DNA of 64,000 bases, taken from contig NZ_CP049867.1 in NCBI RefSeq assembly GCF_011299595.1, forward strand, positions 1,302,001 to 1,366,000. The letters are read 5' to 3'. Made by a program: the position numbers and the translations under genes. A model generated the notes under the pieces. The model searched no databases. It had not been told where the DNA came from and was given only the letters and a program-made list of their open reading frames with translations. This DNA comes from Nocardioides sp. HDW12B (lineage in GTDB: Bacteria > Actinomycetota > Actinomycetes > Propionibacteriales > Nocardioidaceae). This document shows positions 27,233 to 35,689 of the stretch, in pieces (the first letter of the stretch is position 1; every line of letters begins with the position of its first letter).

Positions 27233-27268
27233 ACACGTCAAGCGGAAGTCCGACACGGTGTCGGCTGG

Positions 27269-28297
27269 TCACCCCTGCCTGTGGGCCTGGTGCTCCTGCC
27301 GCCCGTCGCGGGACGCGGGCGGCTCGGTGAGGACGCGGAGGGCGAGCTCGGTGGTGGCCGGCACCCCGAGGTGGCCGACGCTGGTCCGCACCCGGACGGG
27401 CTCGAGGGGCAGAAGGCCGGGGGAGCCCGGCTCGTCGGGGCGCAGGCCGAGGTCGACGTCGGTGTGGCCGGCCATCATGGACCGGTTGAACTCGAACTGC
27501 TCGCGCGCTCCCGGCAGCCGCAGATGTCCCACGAGGGTGCGGCCGGTGCGGCGGTTGCCGGTCTCCTCGGCCCACGAGTCCAGCGCGGCCACGACGGACG
27601 CCCCCTCGCAGTGCTCGACGTCGGCCCACACGGCCTCCATCGGCCCGACTTCCGCGAGCAGCAGCGCGGCGGACTTCTCGCCGATCCCGCGCACTCCGGG
27701 CAGGTTGTCGCTGGCGTCCCCGCGCAGCGCCGCGAAGTCGAGGTAGTGCTCGGGCGGGACGCCGTACATGGTCCGCAGCCGTGCCGGGTCCAGCAGTGGC
27801 GAGCCGTGGATGCCGCCGCTGATGAGCCGCAGCACCTTCGTGTGGTCGCTGATGTGCGCGAAGGTGTCGCGGTCCGAGGTCACGATGACGCAGTCCCATC
27901 CGTGGCGACCGGCCCAGGTCGCCGCCGACGCGCTCACGTCGTCGGCCTCGAGGCCGTCCGGCTGGACCGCGTGCAGACCGAGCGCGTCGAGGAACGCCTT
28001 GCACCGCTCGAGCTGCTCCACGAGCAGCGCGTCCTTGGGTGCCCGCCCCGCCTTGTACGCCGGGTAGCGCTCCTCGCGCACCGAGGAGCCGCGGTCGTCG
28101 AGGCCGAAGACCAGGGCGTCGGGCGCGAACCGGTCCAGCGCCTCCAGGATCTGCCGCAGCATCCCGTGAAGCGCCCAGGCCGGCCGCCCGCCCCGGTCAC
28201 GCAGGTCCGTGTACGCCCGCGCGTGGTGGTTGCGGTGGAGCAGCGACGGCGCGTCGACGGCGAGGAGGACGCGGCGGGCAGGCGAGGAGGAGGACAC
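27269..28297 (-). CDS. 5'-3' exonuclease, FEN/Pol I 5'-nuclease family
   Basis: 342 residues, a stand-alone 5' nuclease as found in many actinobacteria. Metal-binding acidic residues are in LLAVDAPSLLHRNHHA, GLEADDVSASAA and IVTSDRDTFAHI. The helix-3-turn-helix DNA-binding motif is GDASDNLPGVRGIGEKSAALLL. The C-terminal ~70 residues are a non-conserved tail. It should remove 5' flaps or RNA primers. It sits just upstream of the mutasome operon on the same strand, but the SOS box lies between, so it is probably not part of that operon. GTG start at 28297. Confidence 0.9.
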   Translation of the reverse strand: MSSSSPARRVLLAVDAPSLLHRNHHARAYTDLRDRGGRPAWALHGMLRQILEALDRFAPDALVFGLDDRGSSVREERYPAYKAGRAPKDALLVEQLERCKAFLDALGLHAVQPDGLEADDVSASAATWAGRHGWDCVIVTSDRDTFAHISDHTKVLRLISGGIHGSPLLDPARLRTMYGVPPEHYLDFAALRGDASDNLPGVRGIGEKSAALLLAEVGPMEAVWADVEHCEGASVVAALDSWAEETGNRRTGRTLVGHLRLPGAREQFEFNRSMMAGHTDVDLGLRPDEPGSPGLLPLEPVRVRTSVGHLGVPATTELALRVLTEPPASRDGRQEHQAHRQG

Positions 28298-28353
28298 GGC
28301 GGGGTCAGCCTACGGCCGCCCGTCGCTGTCGGCTCAGCCCCGCTCCGTCCGCG

Positions 28354-29130
28354 TCACCTCAGGCGCTGCACGCCGGAGTGCCACGCCCAGGGTCCGCCCT
28401 CGTACCCCTCGACCCACTCCGCGCTCACGACCACGTCGCCCTTCGTGAACGGACGGTCGATCGACCTGCGGGGGACGGTGAACGTGCGGGTGAACGACTC
28501 GTCGAAGCACGCCACCTCGCTCGCGGCGGGGCTGGTCGCGGAGGTCGGGCCCCTGCGTGTCATCTGGCGCACGTCGAAGGTGAAGTAGCCGAAGATGCGG
28601 CCCTCGACGCAGGAGAACGCCGCGGTGAGACGGAGCCCGCCGGCGCGGGTACGGCGTACGTCGGTGACGTCGACGCGCCCCCCGATGTCGACCGTGCTCT
28701 CGGGCACGAACCGGCCGGCCTTCACGCGTGCGGTGTCGGAGCGCGTCACCTTCCAGCAGCCCTGCTCACCGTTCTCGAGCTCGGAGGTGTCCCAGTACAG
28801 GCACTGCGGGGAGTAGACGGTGGCGTCCACCGTGATCGGCCGGCCCTTGGCGACGGCCGCGCCCTCGGCCAGCAGGACGACCCGTTGCGGCTCGGGGGAG
28901 CACCTGAACTCGAGGTAGCCGTAGTTCGTCGCGAGGGCGTGGCGGTAGCCGTTCGCCGCGTCGGACGGATCCGGGCAGGTGACGACGTACGCGATCTCGA
29001 CCGCGGCCCCGTCGCCGACGCTCCACGCCCGGTCGAACTGGACGACGGGTGGCACCTCGCCCGCTTCCGCAGACGGCATCGCCAGGAGCGAGGTCACCAA
29101 CAGACCCAGGACGGCCCATACCCGACGCAT
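28354..29130 (-). CDS. Secreted protein of unknown function
   Basis: 258 residues with a clear Sec signal peptide (MRRVWAVLGLLVTSLLAMPSAEA, predicted cleavage after AEA). The rest is beta-rich and hydrophilic with paired cysteines (for example VVTCPDP with FRCSPE, QCLYW with GCWKV, FSCVEG with VACFD), suggesting disulfide-bonded extracellular domains. No family was recognised. It is flanked by nuclease and ABC-F genes on the same strand with gaps of about 56 and 97 bases, so probably a single gene. Confidence 0.78.
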   Translation of the reverse strand: MRRVWAVLGLLVTSLLAMPSAEAGEVPPVVQFDRAWSVGDGAAVEIAYVVTCPDPSDAANGYRHALATNYGYLEFRCSPEPQRVVLLAEGAAVAKGRPITVDATVYSPQCLYWDTSELENGEQGCWKVTRSDTARVKAGRFVPESTVDIGGRVDVTDVRRTRAGGLRLTAAFSCVEGRIFGYFTFDVRQMTRRGPTSATSPAASEVACFDESFTRTFTVPRRSIDRPFTKGDVVVSAEWVEGYEGGPWAWHSGVQRLR

Positions 29131-29227
29131 GTCAAACCCCCGCGATTGCTGAGATATCGGACTTGAAACGTACGTCGACCCACCGACAGGACACAGGGTC
29201 GAACGTCCCTTCCGTCGGCACCCCCAC

Positions 29228-30871
29228 TCAGACGTGCCGGACCACGACCTGCCCGGCGTCGACCTCCCAGCGTTGGTCGAGCCGCACGTTCTCGAGCAGC
29301 CGACGGTCGTGCGAGACCAGCAGCAGCGCGCCGTCGTACGACGCCAGGGCCTGCTCGAGCTGCTCGATGGCGGGCAGGTCGAGGTGGTTGGTCGGCTCGT
29401 CGAGGACCAGCAGGTTCACACCCCTGGCCTGCAGGAGTGCCATGGCGGCGCGGGTGCGCTCACCGGGCGAGAGCCGGCCGACCTCGCTGGCGACCTGGTC
29501 GGCCTTCAGCCCGAACTTGGCCAGGAGGGTGCGGACCTCGGCCGGGGTGAGCTGCGGGACCAGGGCCTCGAACGCCCGACCGAGGGGCAGCGCGTCGTCG
29601 AGGGTCGTCCTGGCCTGGTCGATGACGCCGACCGCGACGGAGGCGCCGAGCGAGGCGGAGCCGGTGTCGGGGGAGCTCTCGCCGAGGAGCAGCCGCAGCA
29701 GGGTCGTCTTGCCGGCCCCGTTGGGTCCGGTGATGCCGATCCGGTCGCCCGCCTCGACCTGCGCGGACACCGGCCCCAGCGAGAAGTCGCCGAGCCGCAC
29801 GCGGGCCTCGTTCAGGGTGGCGACCACGGTGCTCGAGCGGGGCGCCGCCGCGATGTCGAACTGCAGGACCCACTCCTTGCGCGGCTCCTCCACCTCCTCG
29901 AGCCGGGCGATCCGCGACTCCATCTGGCGCACCTTCTGGGCCTGCTTCTCCGACGACTCGGTCGCGGCCTTGCGGCGGATCTTGTCGTTGTCGGGGCTCT
30001 TCCTCATCGCGTTGCGCACGCCCTGGGAGCTCCACTCGCGCTGGGTGCGGGCCCGCGCCACGAGGTCGCCGCGCGTGGCGGCGTACTGCTCGTAGGCCTC
30101 GCGGGCGTGCCGCCGGGCGACGGCGCGCTCCTCGAGGAACGCGTCGTAGCCGCCGTCGTACACCGACACCTGTCCCTGGGCGAGGTCGAGCTCGACGATG
30201 CGCGTGACGCAGCGCGCCAGGAACTCGCGGTCGTGGGAGACGAGGACGACGCCGCCGCGCAGTCCCCGGACGAACGGCTCCAGCCGGGCGAGGCCGTCGA
30301 GGTCGAGGTCGTTCGTGGGCTCGTCGAGCAGCACCACGTCGAAGCGGCTCAGCAGCAGGGAGGCGAGCGCGACGCGAGCCGCCTGCCCGCCGGAGAGCGA
30401 GGTCATCAGGGCGTCCGGCCCGACGTCGAGACCGAGGTCGTCGAGCACGGGCGCGACCCGGTCGTCGAGGTCGGCGGCGCCGCTGGCCATCCACCGGTCG
30501 AAGGCGGCGGCGTACGCGTCGTCGGCGCCCGGAGCACCCGAGCCGAGGGCCGCGGCGCTCGCCTCCATCGCCGCGGTGGCCTCGGTCGACCCGGTACGAC
30601 GAGCGACGTACGCCGCGACCGTCTCGCCGGGCACGCGCTCGTGCTCCTGGGGCAGGTGGCCGACGAACGCGTCCGCCGGTGCGCACGAGACCGAGCCGGC
30701 CATCGGCTCCGTCGTGCCGCCGAGGATGGACAGCAGGGTCGACTTCCCCGCGCCGTTGGCGCCGAGCACGCCGACCACGTCGCCCGGAGCCACCACCAGG
30801 TCGAGACCCTCGAACAGCACGCGGTGACCGTGCCCGCCGGACAGGTCCTTCGCGACGAGGGTGGCGCTCAC
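29228..30871 (-). CDS. ABC-F family ATPase
   Basis: 547 residues with two ATPase domains and no membrane segments, the ABC-F layout. NBD1: Walker A GANGAGKSTLLSILGG, signature TSLSGGQAARVALASLLL, Walker B VVLLDEPTNDLDLDGLARL. The charged linker ~230-310 contains the P-site tRNA-interaction motif region (ARTQREWSSQGVRNAMRKSPDNDK). NBD2: Walker A GPNGAGKTTLLRLLLG, signature GRLSPGERTRAAMALL, Walker B LLVLDEPTNHLD. ABC-F proteins act on the ribosome as translation factors or antibiotic-resistance proteins. No resistance partner is near, so a housekeeping or regulatory role cannot be separated from resistance. GTG start. Confidence 0.92.
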   Translation of the reverse strand: MSATLVAKDLSGGHGHRVLFEGLDLVVAPGDVVGVLGANGAGKSTLLSILGGTTEPMAGSVSCAPADAFVGHLPQEHERVPGETVAAYVARRTGSTEATAAMEASAAALGSGAPGADDAYAAAFDRWMASGAADLDDRVAPVLDDLGLDVGPDALMTSLSGGQAARVALASLLLSRFDVVLLDEPTNDLDLDGLARLEPFVRGLRGGVVLVSHDREFLARCVTRIVELDLAQGQVSVYDGGYDAFLEERAVARRHAREAYEQYAATRGDLVARARTQREWSSQGVRNAMRKSPDNDKIRRKAATESSEKQAQKVRQMESRIARLEEVEEPRKEWVLQFDIAAAPRSSTVVATLNEARVRLGDFSLGPVSAQVEAGDRIGITGPNGAGKTTLLRLLLGESSPDTGSASLGASVAVGVIDQARTTLDDALPLGRAFEALVPQLTPAEVRTLLAKFGLKADQVASEVGRLSPGERTRAAMALLQARGVNLLVLDEPTNHLDLPAIEQLEQALASYDGALLLVSHDRRLLENVRLDQRWEVDAGQVVVRHV

Positions 30872-30890
30872 CGGACGAGCCTAGCGGCGC

Positions 30891-31517
30891 TCAGTCGGGC
30901 CGGGCCTGGCTGGTCGCGGCGAAGTTGACGCTGATGCGCGGTCCGGAGGGAGCGGTCTGCTTGGGCACGGAATGTCGCCAGTCCGTCTGGCAGCGCCCGC
31001 CCATCACGACGAGGTCACCGGCCAGGGGACGGAAGCTCGAGCTCCGTCCGCCCGCGGTCGGACGGATCAGGAACCTCCGCGCGGCGCCGAGGCTCAGCAC
31101 GGGGACCACGCACTCGCGACGGCGGGTCGAGGCGCCGTCGCCGTGCCACCCGGTGCTGTCGTGGTGGTCGCGGTAGAGGTTGAGCCAGAGCCGGTCGTAG
31201 GTCACGCCGTAGTGCGCGGACAGGGCACGCGCCGCGTCCTGCAGCGTCTCCGGGGCCGTGGTGAGGTCGTGGTGCTCGGCGGTCAGTCGGGGCTCGACCG
31301 TCCGCTCGCCGTACACCCAGCTACGGCGCTGCTCCCACCCCGCGTCCTGGAGGAGCTCGTCGAACAGCCTGTCCGCCCCCGTCAACCAGCCCGGCACGTG
31401 CTCGACCCACGAGTGCGCGTCGAGGTGCACGCGGTGAGCGGTCGCGAACATCGAGTCCACCGTGACGTGGGCGCCGGTCTCGGCTGCGCCGAACAGGGGG
31501 AGAGCGGCGTCGGTCAT
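30891..31517 (-). CDS. alkB: AlkB-family Fe(II)/2-oxoglutarate dioxygenase (DNA repair)
   Basis: 208 residues. AlkB oxidatively removes alkyl groups from 1-methyladenine and 3-methylcytosine. The double-stranded beta-helix iron ligands are visible as H-x-D in STGWHGDGAS and the distal His in TDWRHSVPK. The 2-oxoglutarate-binding Arg pair is in GPRISVNFAAT. The nucleotide-recognition lid includes RLTAEHHDLTTAP and LNLYRDHHD. A strong ribosome site (GGGAGGGAG) precedes ATG 31517. Confidence 0.92.
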   Translation of the reverse strand: MTDAALPLFGAAETGAHVTVDSMFATAHRVHLDAHSWVEHVPGWLTGADRLFDELLQDAGWEQRRSWVYGERTVEPRLTAEHHDLTTAPETLQDAARALSAHYGVTYDRLWLNLYRDHHDSTGWHGDGASTRRRECVVPVLSLGAARRFLIRPTAGGRSSSFRPLAGDLVVMGGRCQTDWRHSVPKQTAPSGPRISVNFAATSQARPD

Positions 31518-31529
31518 GCTCCCTCCCTA

Positions 31530-31949
31530 TCAGCGGGCTCCGACAGTCCTCTCGGATCGCCGCGCCCGGAGCACCCGGACGCCGTGGCCGAGGGCGGCGC
31601 AGACGGTGAGCCCGACCAGGAGCCCGGCGGCCAGCATGGCGGCGCCGACGATGAACAAACCGGAGTCGTCGGTCCGCGACGCGTGCACGGTCCACGCGGT
31701 CCAGAACCCGGCCCCGATCCCGACCGCCGCGGCGATCGGCTCGGTGAGCGCCGAGAGGACAACGGTGACGAGCGCGACCGTCAGGGCGCAGCCCAGGACC
31801 TGCAGCGTCGTGTAGGGGTCCTGCACCCGGTCGGCGATCGAGTCGTAGCTGGGCTCGTCGTCGTGCCCGAGCCACGCCCACCACAGGGCCGCGCCCAGCA
31901 GCAGCCCGACCGCCGCGCCGAGGGCGCTCCGACTCACCCGTTCCCCCAT
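31530..31949 (-). CDS. Small membrane protein, unknown function
   Basis: 139 residues with about four membrane helices (GAAVGLLLGAALWWAWL, VLGCALTVALVTVVLSAL, AAAVGIGAGFWTAWTV, FIVGAAMLAAGLLVGLTVCAAL) and a basic C-terminus (RARRSERTVGAR). No family motif recognised. It lies between the carotenoid operon and alkB on the same strand, 31 bases after the last crt gene, and might be read through from that operon. Confidence 0.72.
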   Translation of the reverse strand: MGERVSRSALGAAVGLLLGAALWWAWLGHDDEPSYDSIADRVQDPYTTLQVLGCALTVALVTVVLSALTEPIAAAVGIGAGFWTAWTVHASRTDDSGLFIVGAAMLAAGLLVGLTVCAALGHGVRVLRARRSERTVGAR

Positions 31950-31980
31950 CCCCCGAGTGTGGCACCGGCCAGGCGCGCGG

Positions 31981-32283
31981 TCAGGTGTTCACCCGGCGTC
32001 GCCACAGCAGCAGCGTCAGCGTGCACAGGCTGAAGCCGAAGGCGAAGTCCTCGACCGGGATGTCCCAGGGCACGCGGACGCCGATCGTCGCCGCGTCGGA
32101 GTAGAGCACGATCGGGTCGCTCAGCTTGGTGAGCCACCCGTCGACCAGCACCATGAAGAACAGCACGATCGCCATCGAGCCCCAGTAGCGACCGGTCCGG
32201 AGCAGCCCCGTGCGCAGGACGCGCAGCTCCAGCAGGACCACGAGGACGACGGCCGAGACCGCGAGGACGGTGTACTCAGGCAC
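31981..32283 (-). CDS. Heterodimeric lycopene cyclase subunit (CrtYd/Yf type)
   Basis: 100 residues with three membrane helices (TVLAVSAVVLVVLLELRVL, IVLFFMVLVDGWLTKL, AFGFSLCTLTLLLWRR). The lycopene cyclase domain motif is DIPVEDFAFGF. Together with the overlapping upstream subunit it cyclises lycopene ends; sequence alone does not tell beta (CrtYc/Yd) from epsilon (CrtYe/Yf) ring formation. It is the last gene of the crt operon. Its ATG overlaps the previous gene by 8 bases. Confidence 0.85.
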   Translation of the reverse strand: MPEYTVLAVSAVVLVVLLELRVLRTGLLRTGRYWGSMAIVLFFMVLVDGWLTKLSDPIVLYSDAATIGVRVPWDIPVEDFAFGFSLCTLTLLLWRRRVNT

Positions 32284-32626
32284 CGGCCCGCCGCCCTCGG
32301 TCGCGCGCGCTGCGCGCGATCCTCAGCACCGAGCCGACGGCCTCGTAGGTCAGCACCGTGCAGATCGGGATCACGACGAAGAAGACCAGCTCCTCCAGCG
32401 GCATCGGCCCCAGCTCGATGCCGGTGACGAAGCGCGGGTTGTAGGACCAGTGGTCGCGGGCGATGCCGACGAGGTCCCAGACCACGAACACCGCGACCAC
32501 CGGCAGCAGGACCAGCGCCAGGGTCCGCAGGCGGCGGTAGACCCGGACCCCCGGGAACAGCTCGAGCGGCAGGGTGACCGCCAGGCAGCCGGCCATGAGG
32601 GCGAGGTACTGCCAGCGGTCATCCAC
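32276..32626 (-). CDS. Heterodimeric lycopene cyclase subunit (CrtYc/Ye type)
   Basis: 116 residues with three membrane helices. The conserved acidic motif GPMPLEELVFFVVIP marks the lycopene cyclase domain. The N-terminus LALMAGCLAVTLPLELFPGVRVYRR matches CrtYc/CrtYe proteins. It overlaps the end of the phytoene synthase fusion gene by 8 bases (32619-32626) and the next subunit at its own end, so subunit stoichiometry is probably set by coupled translation. Confidence 0.87.
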   Translation of the reverse strand: MDDRWQYLALMAGCLAVTLPLELFPGVRVYRRLRTLALVLLPVVAVFVVWDLVGIARDHWSYNPRFVTGIELGPMPLEELVFFVVIPICTVLTYEAVGSVLRIARSARDRGRRAGA

Positions 32627-34163
32627 CGGTGGGCACCTCGTCGCGCAGGTGTACGGCGGGCGGCAGGTCGCGCGCGTCGGCCTCGGGCCACGTGCGCGGG
32701 TCGTCGCCGAGGTGCTGCAGCACGGCGACCTGCTCGCGGCACCACGGGGAGACGGTGCCCGGACCGGACCCCTGGGGTGTGAGGGCGCGGTCGCGCAGGT
32801 CGGACCAGGACCACCACTGCGCCGTGGCGACCTCGCCCGGGTGCGGCGTCAGGTCGGGCTGGGCCTGGCACCGCGCCACCACGACCGGGCAGAGCTCGTG
32901 CTCGGCCAGCAGGTCGGTCCGCGCCCGGTAGGCGAAGTCGGCGAGCACCAGCCGGACGTCGCCGACCTCGAGCCCGAGCTCGCGGCGCACGCGTCGTCGT
33001 ACCGCGCTCTCGAGCGACTCACCGGGCCGCGGGTGGCCGCACGCGCTGTTGGTGACCACGCCGGGGAAGCTGGCCTTGTCGTGCGCGCGGGTGGTGACGA
33101 GCACGCGACCGTCGGGGTCGACGACGTAGCAGGAGAACCCCAGGTGCAGCGGGGTGTCGTCGTGGTGCGTCTGCGACTTCGGGCGCTGGCCGACGGCGTT
33201 CCCGGTGCGGTCGAGCAGGACGACCGGGTCGTCGTCCGGCCAGCCCGGAGCGGCGGGCGGGTGCACGGTGCGGTCCGCCCACACCGCGTCGGAGGGCTCC
33301 GGGGAGCGGAGCAACCGGGCGGCCGTCGCCGCCTTGCGGGCGGTCGGCACGCGTGCGCGCCCGCTGAACACGTCGAGGTCGCGCTCCTCGATGCGCTCGA
33401 GGATCTGCGCGTAGAGGACCCGGGCGACGCTCACGCAGCGACGCGCTCGCAGCGGGAGGGCGGCAAGGCCCTCGTCGGCCTCGCGGTAGAGCCGGCGGTT
33501 GCGCGCGATCTCGAACCGCATGAGCGCGCGCCACGGCTCGTCCACCGTGCGGCGAGACGGGTCGGCGCCGAAGTGGTCGAGGTCCTCCTGCGGGACGTAG
33601 ACGCGACCGCGGTCGAGGTCCTCGCCGACGTCGCGCAGGAAGTTCGTGAGCTGGAAGGCCAGCCCCAGCGCGCGGGCGGCGTCGCGCACGGCGGGGGTGG
33701 GGCGCTCGGCGCGCAGCACCGGCAGCATCATCTCGCCGATGACCGCCGCTGAGCCGTCCATGTAGCCCAGCAGGTCGTCCCAGGTGGCGTACGACGTGGT
33801 GGTGAGGTCGGCGCGCATGGCGGCGAAGAAGCGCGCGAAGCAGTCGGCCTCGATGCCGCGCTCGCGGGCGGTCGTCGCGGCGGCCAGCAGGACCGGGTCG
33901 TCGGAGGCGCCGGAGGCCAGCGCGGAGAAGAACGAGGTCTCGTAGGCGGTCAGCGCTGTCGCGACCTCGGCGTGGGAGCGGTGGCCGGGGTGGTCGACGA
34001 TGTCGTCGGCGGTGCGGGCCAGACCGTAGACGGCGTGGACGTGCTTGCGGTCCTCGGGGGCGAGAAGCCGCGCTCCCCAGGCGTACGTCGTGCCGTGGCG
34101 CCGGGTCAGGCGCGCGCACCGGCGGTAGCCGAGCGCGAGGTCGGCGGACGTCCCGGGCGTCAT
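32619..34163 (-). CDS. Phytoene synthase - type I IPP isomerase fusion (CrtB-Idi)
   Basis: 514 residues in one uninterrupted frame. Residues ~1-300 are phytoene synthase: first Asp-rich motif ARTADDIVDH, second DVGEDLDRGRVYVP, and TNFLRDVGED, condensing two GGPP. Residues ~325-500 are a type I isopentenyl-diphosphate isomerase with Nudix fold: catalytic Cys375 in TNSACGHPRPGES, Nudix box GESLESAVRRRVRRELGLEV, and the catalytic Glu of LLAEHELCPVV. Isomerase provides DMAPP for GGPP formation, so first and committed steps are joined. The ATG at 34163 overlaps the crtI stop. No internal stop or frameshift is visible at the junction. Confidence 0.92.
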   Translation of the reverse strand: MTPGTSADLALGYRRCARLTRRHGTTYAWGARLLAPEDRKHVHAVYGLARTADDIVDHPGHRSHAEVATALTAYETSFFSALASGASDDPVLLAAATTARERGIEADCFARFFAAMRADLTTTSYATWDDLLGYMDGSAAVIGEMMLPVLRAERPTPAVRDAARALGLAFQLTNFLRDVGEDLDRGRVYVPQEDLDHFGADPSRRTVDEPWRALMRFEIARNRRLYREADEGLAALPLRARRCVSVARVLYAQILERIEERDLDVFSGRARVPTARKAATAARLLRSPEPSDAVWADRTVHPPAAPGWPDDDPVVLLDRTGNAVGQRPKSQTHHDDTPLHLGFSCYVVDPDGRVLVTTRAHDKASFPGVVTNSACGHPRPGESLESAVRRRVRRELGLEVGDVRLVLADFAYRARTDLLAEHELCPVVVARCQAQPDLTPHPGEVATAQWWSWSDLRDRALTPQGSGPGTVSPWCREQVAVLQHLGDDPRTWPEADARDLPPAVHLRDEVPTGG

Positions 34164-35689
34164 CGCCGGCCTCCGCCCAGGTGCTCCTCGACGCGCCAGG
34201 CGGCGTGCTTGCCGCTCATCAGCACCATCGGGATGCCCACGCCGGGGGTGGTCCCGGAGCCGGCGAACACGAGCCCGGGGACCTTGCGGGTGGTGTTGCG
34301 CGGCCGGAACGGGCCCGACTGGCCGAAGGTGTGGGCCAGCGCGAACGGCGTGCCGAGATGCATGCCCTGCGCCTCCCACTCGTCAGGCGTGACGAGCCGA
34401 TCGACGACGACGTCGGTGCCGTAATTGTTGTGCTCCAGAAAAGTCATCAGTCGCTCGCGCATCGCCGGGGCCAGCGTTCGCCAGTCCAGGTCGCTGCCGA
34501 GGTGCGGGACGGGCTCGAGGACGTAGAGGGTGCTGCCTCCCTCCGGTGCGGCGGTCGGGTCGCTCACCGAGGGCGCGGTGACCAGGCGTGACGGGTCGGG
34601 CATGAGGGTGCGGTCGTCGAGCAGGGCGTCGAACGCTCCGGCCCAGTCGGCGCCGAAGTGGATGTTGTGGTGGGCAATCCCCGGCGGCGGCGGGCTGCCC
34701 AGGCCGACGTGCCACACCACGGCCGAGGGGGAGTAGTGGCCCCTGCGCACCGCGCGGGGCGGGCGGACGTCCGGCAGCAGCCGTCGGTAGGCCACCGGGA
34801 GGTCCACCGTGCACACCACGGCGTCGGCCTCCTGCACGTGCCCGTCGGCGAGCCGGACGCCCTCGACGCTCCCGTCGGGCCCGCGGACCAGGGCGGTCAC
34901 CTCGGCGCCCGTCACGACCTCCGCGCCCGCCTTGACGAGCGCCTGGCCCAGGGCGTGGGGCACGGTGTGCATGCCGCCCTCCGGGTAGTGCACGCCGCGG
35001 ACGACGTCCATGTGCGCGATGACGGCGAGGACGGCGCGGGCCAGCTGGGGCGAGACCCCGGCGTACAACGCCTGGAAGCTGAAGACCCGCTGCAGCCGTT
35101 CGTCGTGGAGCCGTCGCGACACCGCCCGGTCGAGGCTGCCGAGGCCACCGAGCCGGAGCAGCTCGAGGGCCCGGAGGGGCGAGGACATCAGGCCGAGCGG
35201 CGAGTCGTAGTTGCGGTCCAGGAAGGTGTCGATCTCGACGTCGTAGAGGCGCGCCAGCCAGTCGAGCAGCCCCTGCAGCCGCTCGGCCTCCTCCGGGGAG
35301 CACAGACGGGCGACCTCCGCCTTCAGGTCGCCCATGTCGGCGCGCACGTCGAGGCTGGTGCCGTCGGCGAAGTGGGCGCGGTACGACGGGTCGAGGCGTC
35401 GCATCGGCACCGCGTCCGCGAGGTCGACACCGAGAGCGGCGAACGGCTCGGCGAGCAGCTCGGGCATCGTCATGACGACCGGGCCGGTGTCGAAGCGGTA
35501 GCCCTGGGAGCGCCAGGTGCCCGCGCGGCCGCCGACCTCGTCGTCGCGCTCCAGCACGGTGACCTCGTGGCCGGCTGCGCGCAGGTGGCACGCGGCAGCG
35601 AGACCGGACAGGCCGGCGCCGGCCACGACCACCTTGGCCGACCGTCCTGCGCTGGTGCCGCCTGCTCCTCGTCGGCGCCGACCCGTCAT
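34160..35689 (-). CDS. crtI: Phytoene desaturase CrtI
   Basis: 509 residues. FAD-binding dinucleotide motif VVVAGAGLSGLAAACHLRAAGHEVTV followed by ERDDEVGGRAGTW. The CrtI C-terminal signature FAGSGTTPGVGIPMVLMSGKHAA is present (third FAD contact). It introduces the double bonds that turn phytoene into lycopene at the membrane. Its ATG overlaps the GGPP synthase stop (35686-35689), and its stop overlaps the crtB-idi start. A basic, Gly-rich stretch (TGRRRRGAGGTSAGRS) precedes the FAD motif and may be a tolerated extension. Confidence 0.94.
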   Translation of the reverse strand: MTGRRRRGAGGTSAGRSAKVVVAGAGLSGLAAACHLRAAGHEVTVLERDDEVGGRAGTWRSQGYRFDTGPVVMTMPELLAEPFAALGVDLADAVPMRRLDPSYRAHFADGTSLDVRADMGDLKAEVARLCSPEEAERLQGLLDWLARLYDVEIDTFLDRNYDSPLGLMSSPLRALELLRLGGLGSLDRAVSRRLHDERLQRVFSFQALYAGVSPQLARAVLAVIAHMDVVRGVHYPEGGMHTVPHALGQALVKAGAEVVTGAEVTALVRGPDGSVEGVRLADGHVQEADAVVCTVDLPVAYRRLLPDVRPPRAVRRGHYSPSAVVWHVGLGSPPPPGIAHHNIHFGADWAGAFDALLDDRTLMPDPSRLVTAPSVSDPTAAPEGGSTLYVLEPVPHLGSDLDWRTLAPAMRERLMTFLEHNNYGTDVVVDRLVTPDEWEAQGMHLGTPFALAHTFGQSGPFRPRNTTRKVPGLVFAGSGTTPGVGIPMVLMSGKHAAWRVEEHLGGGRR

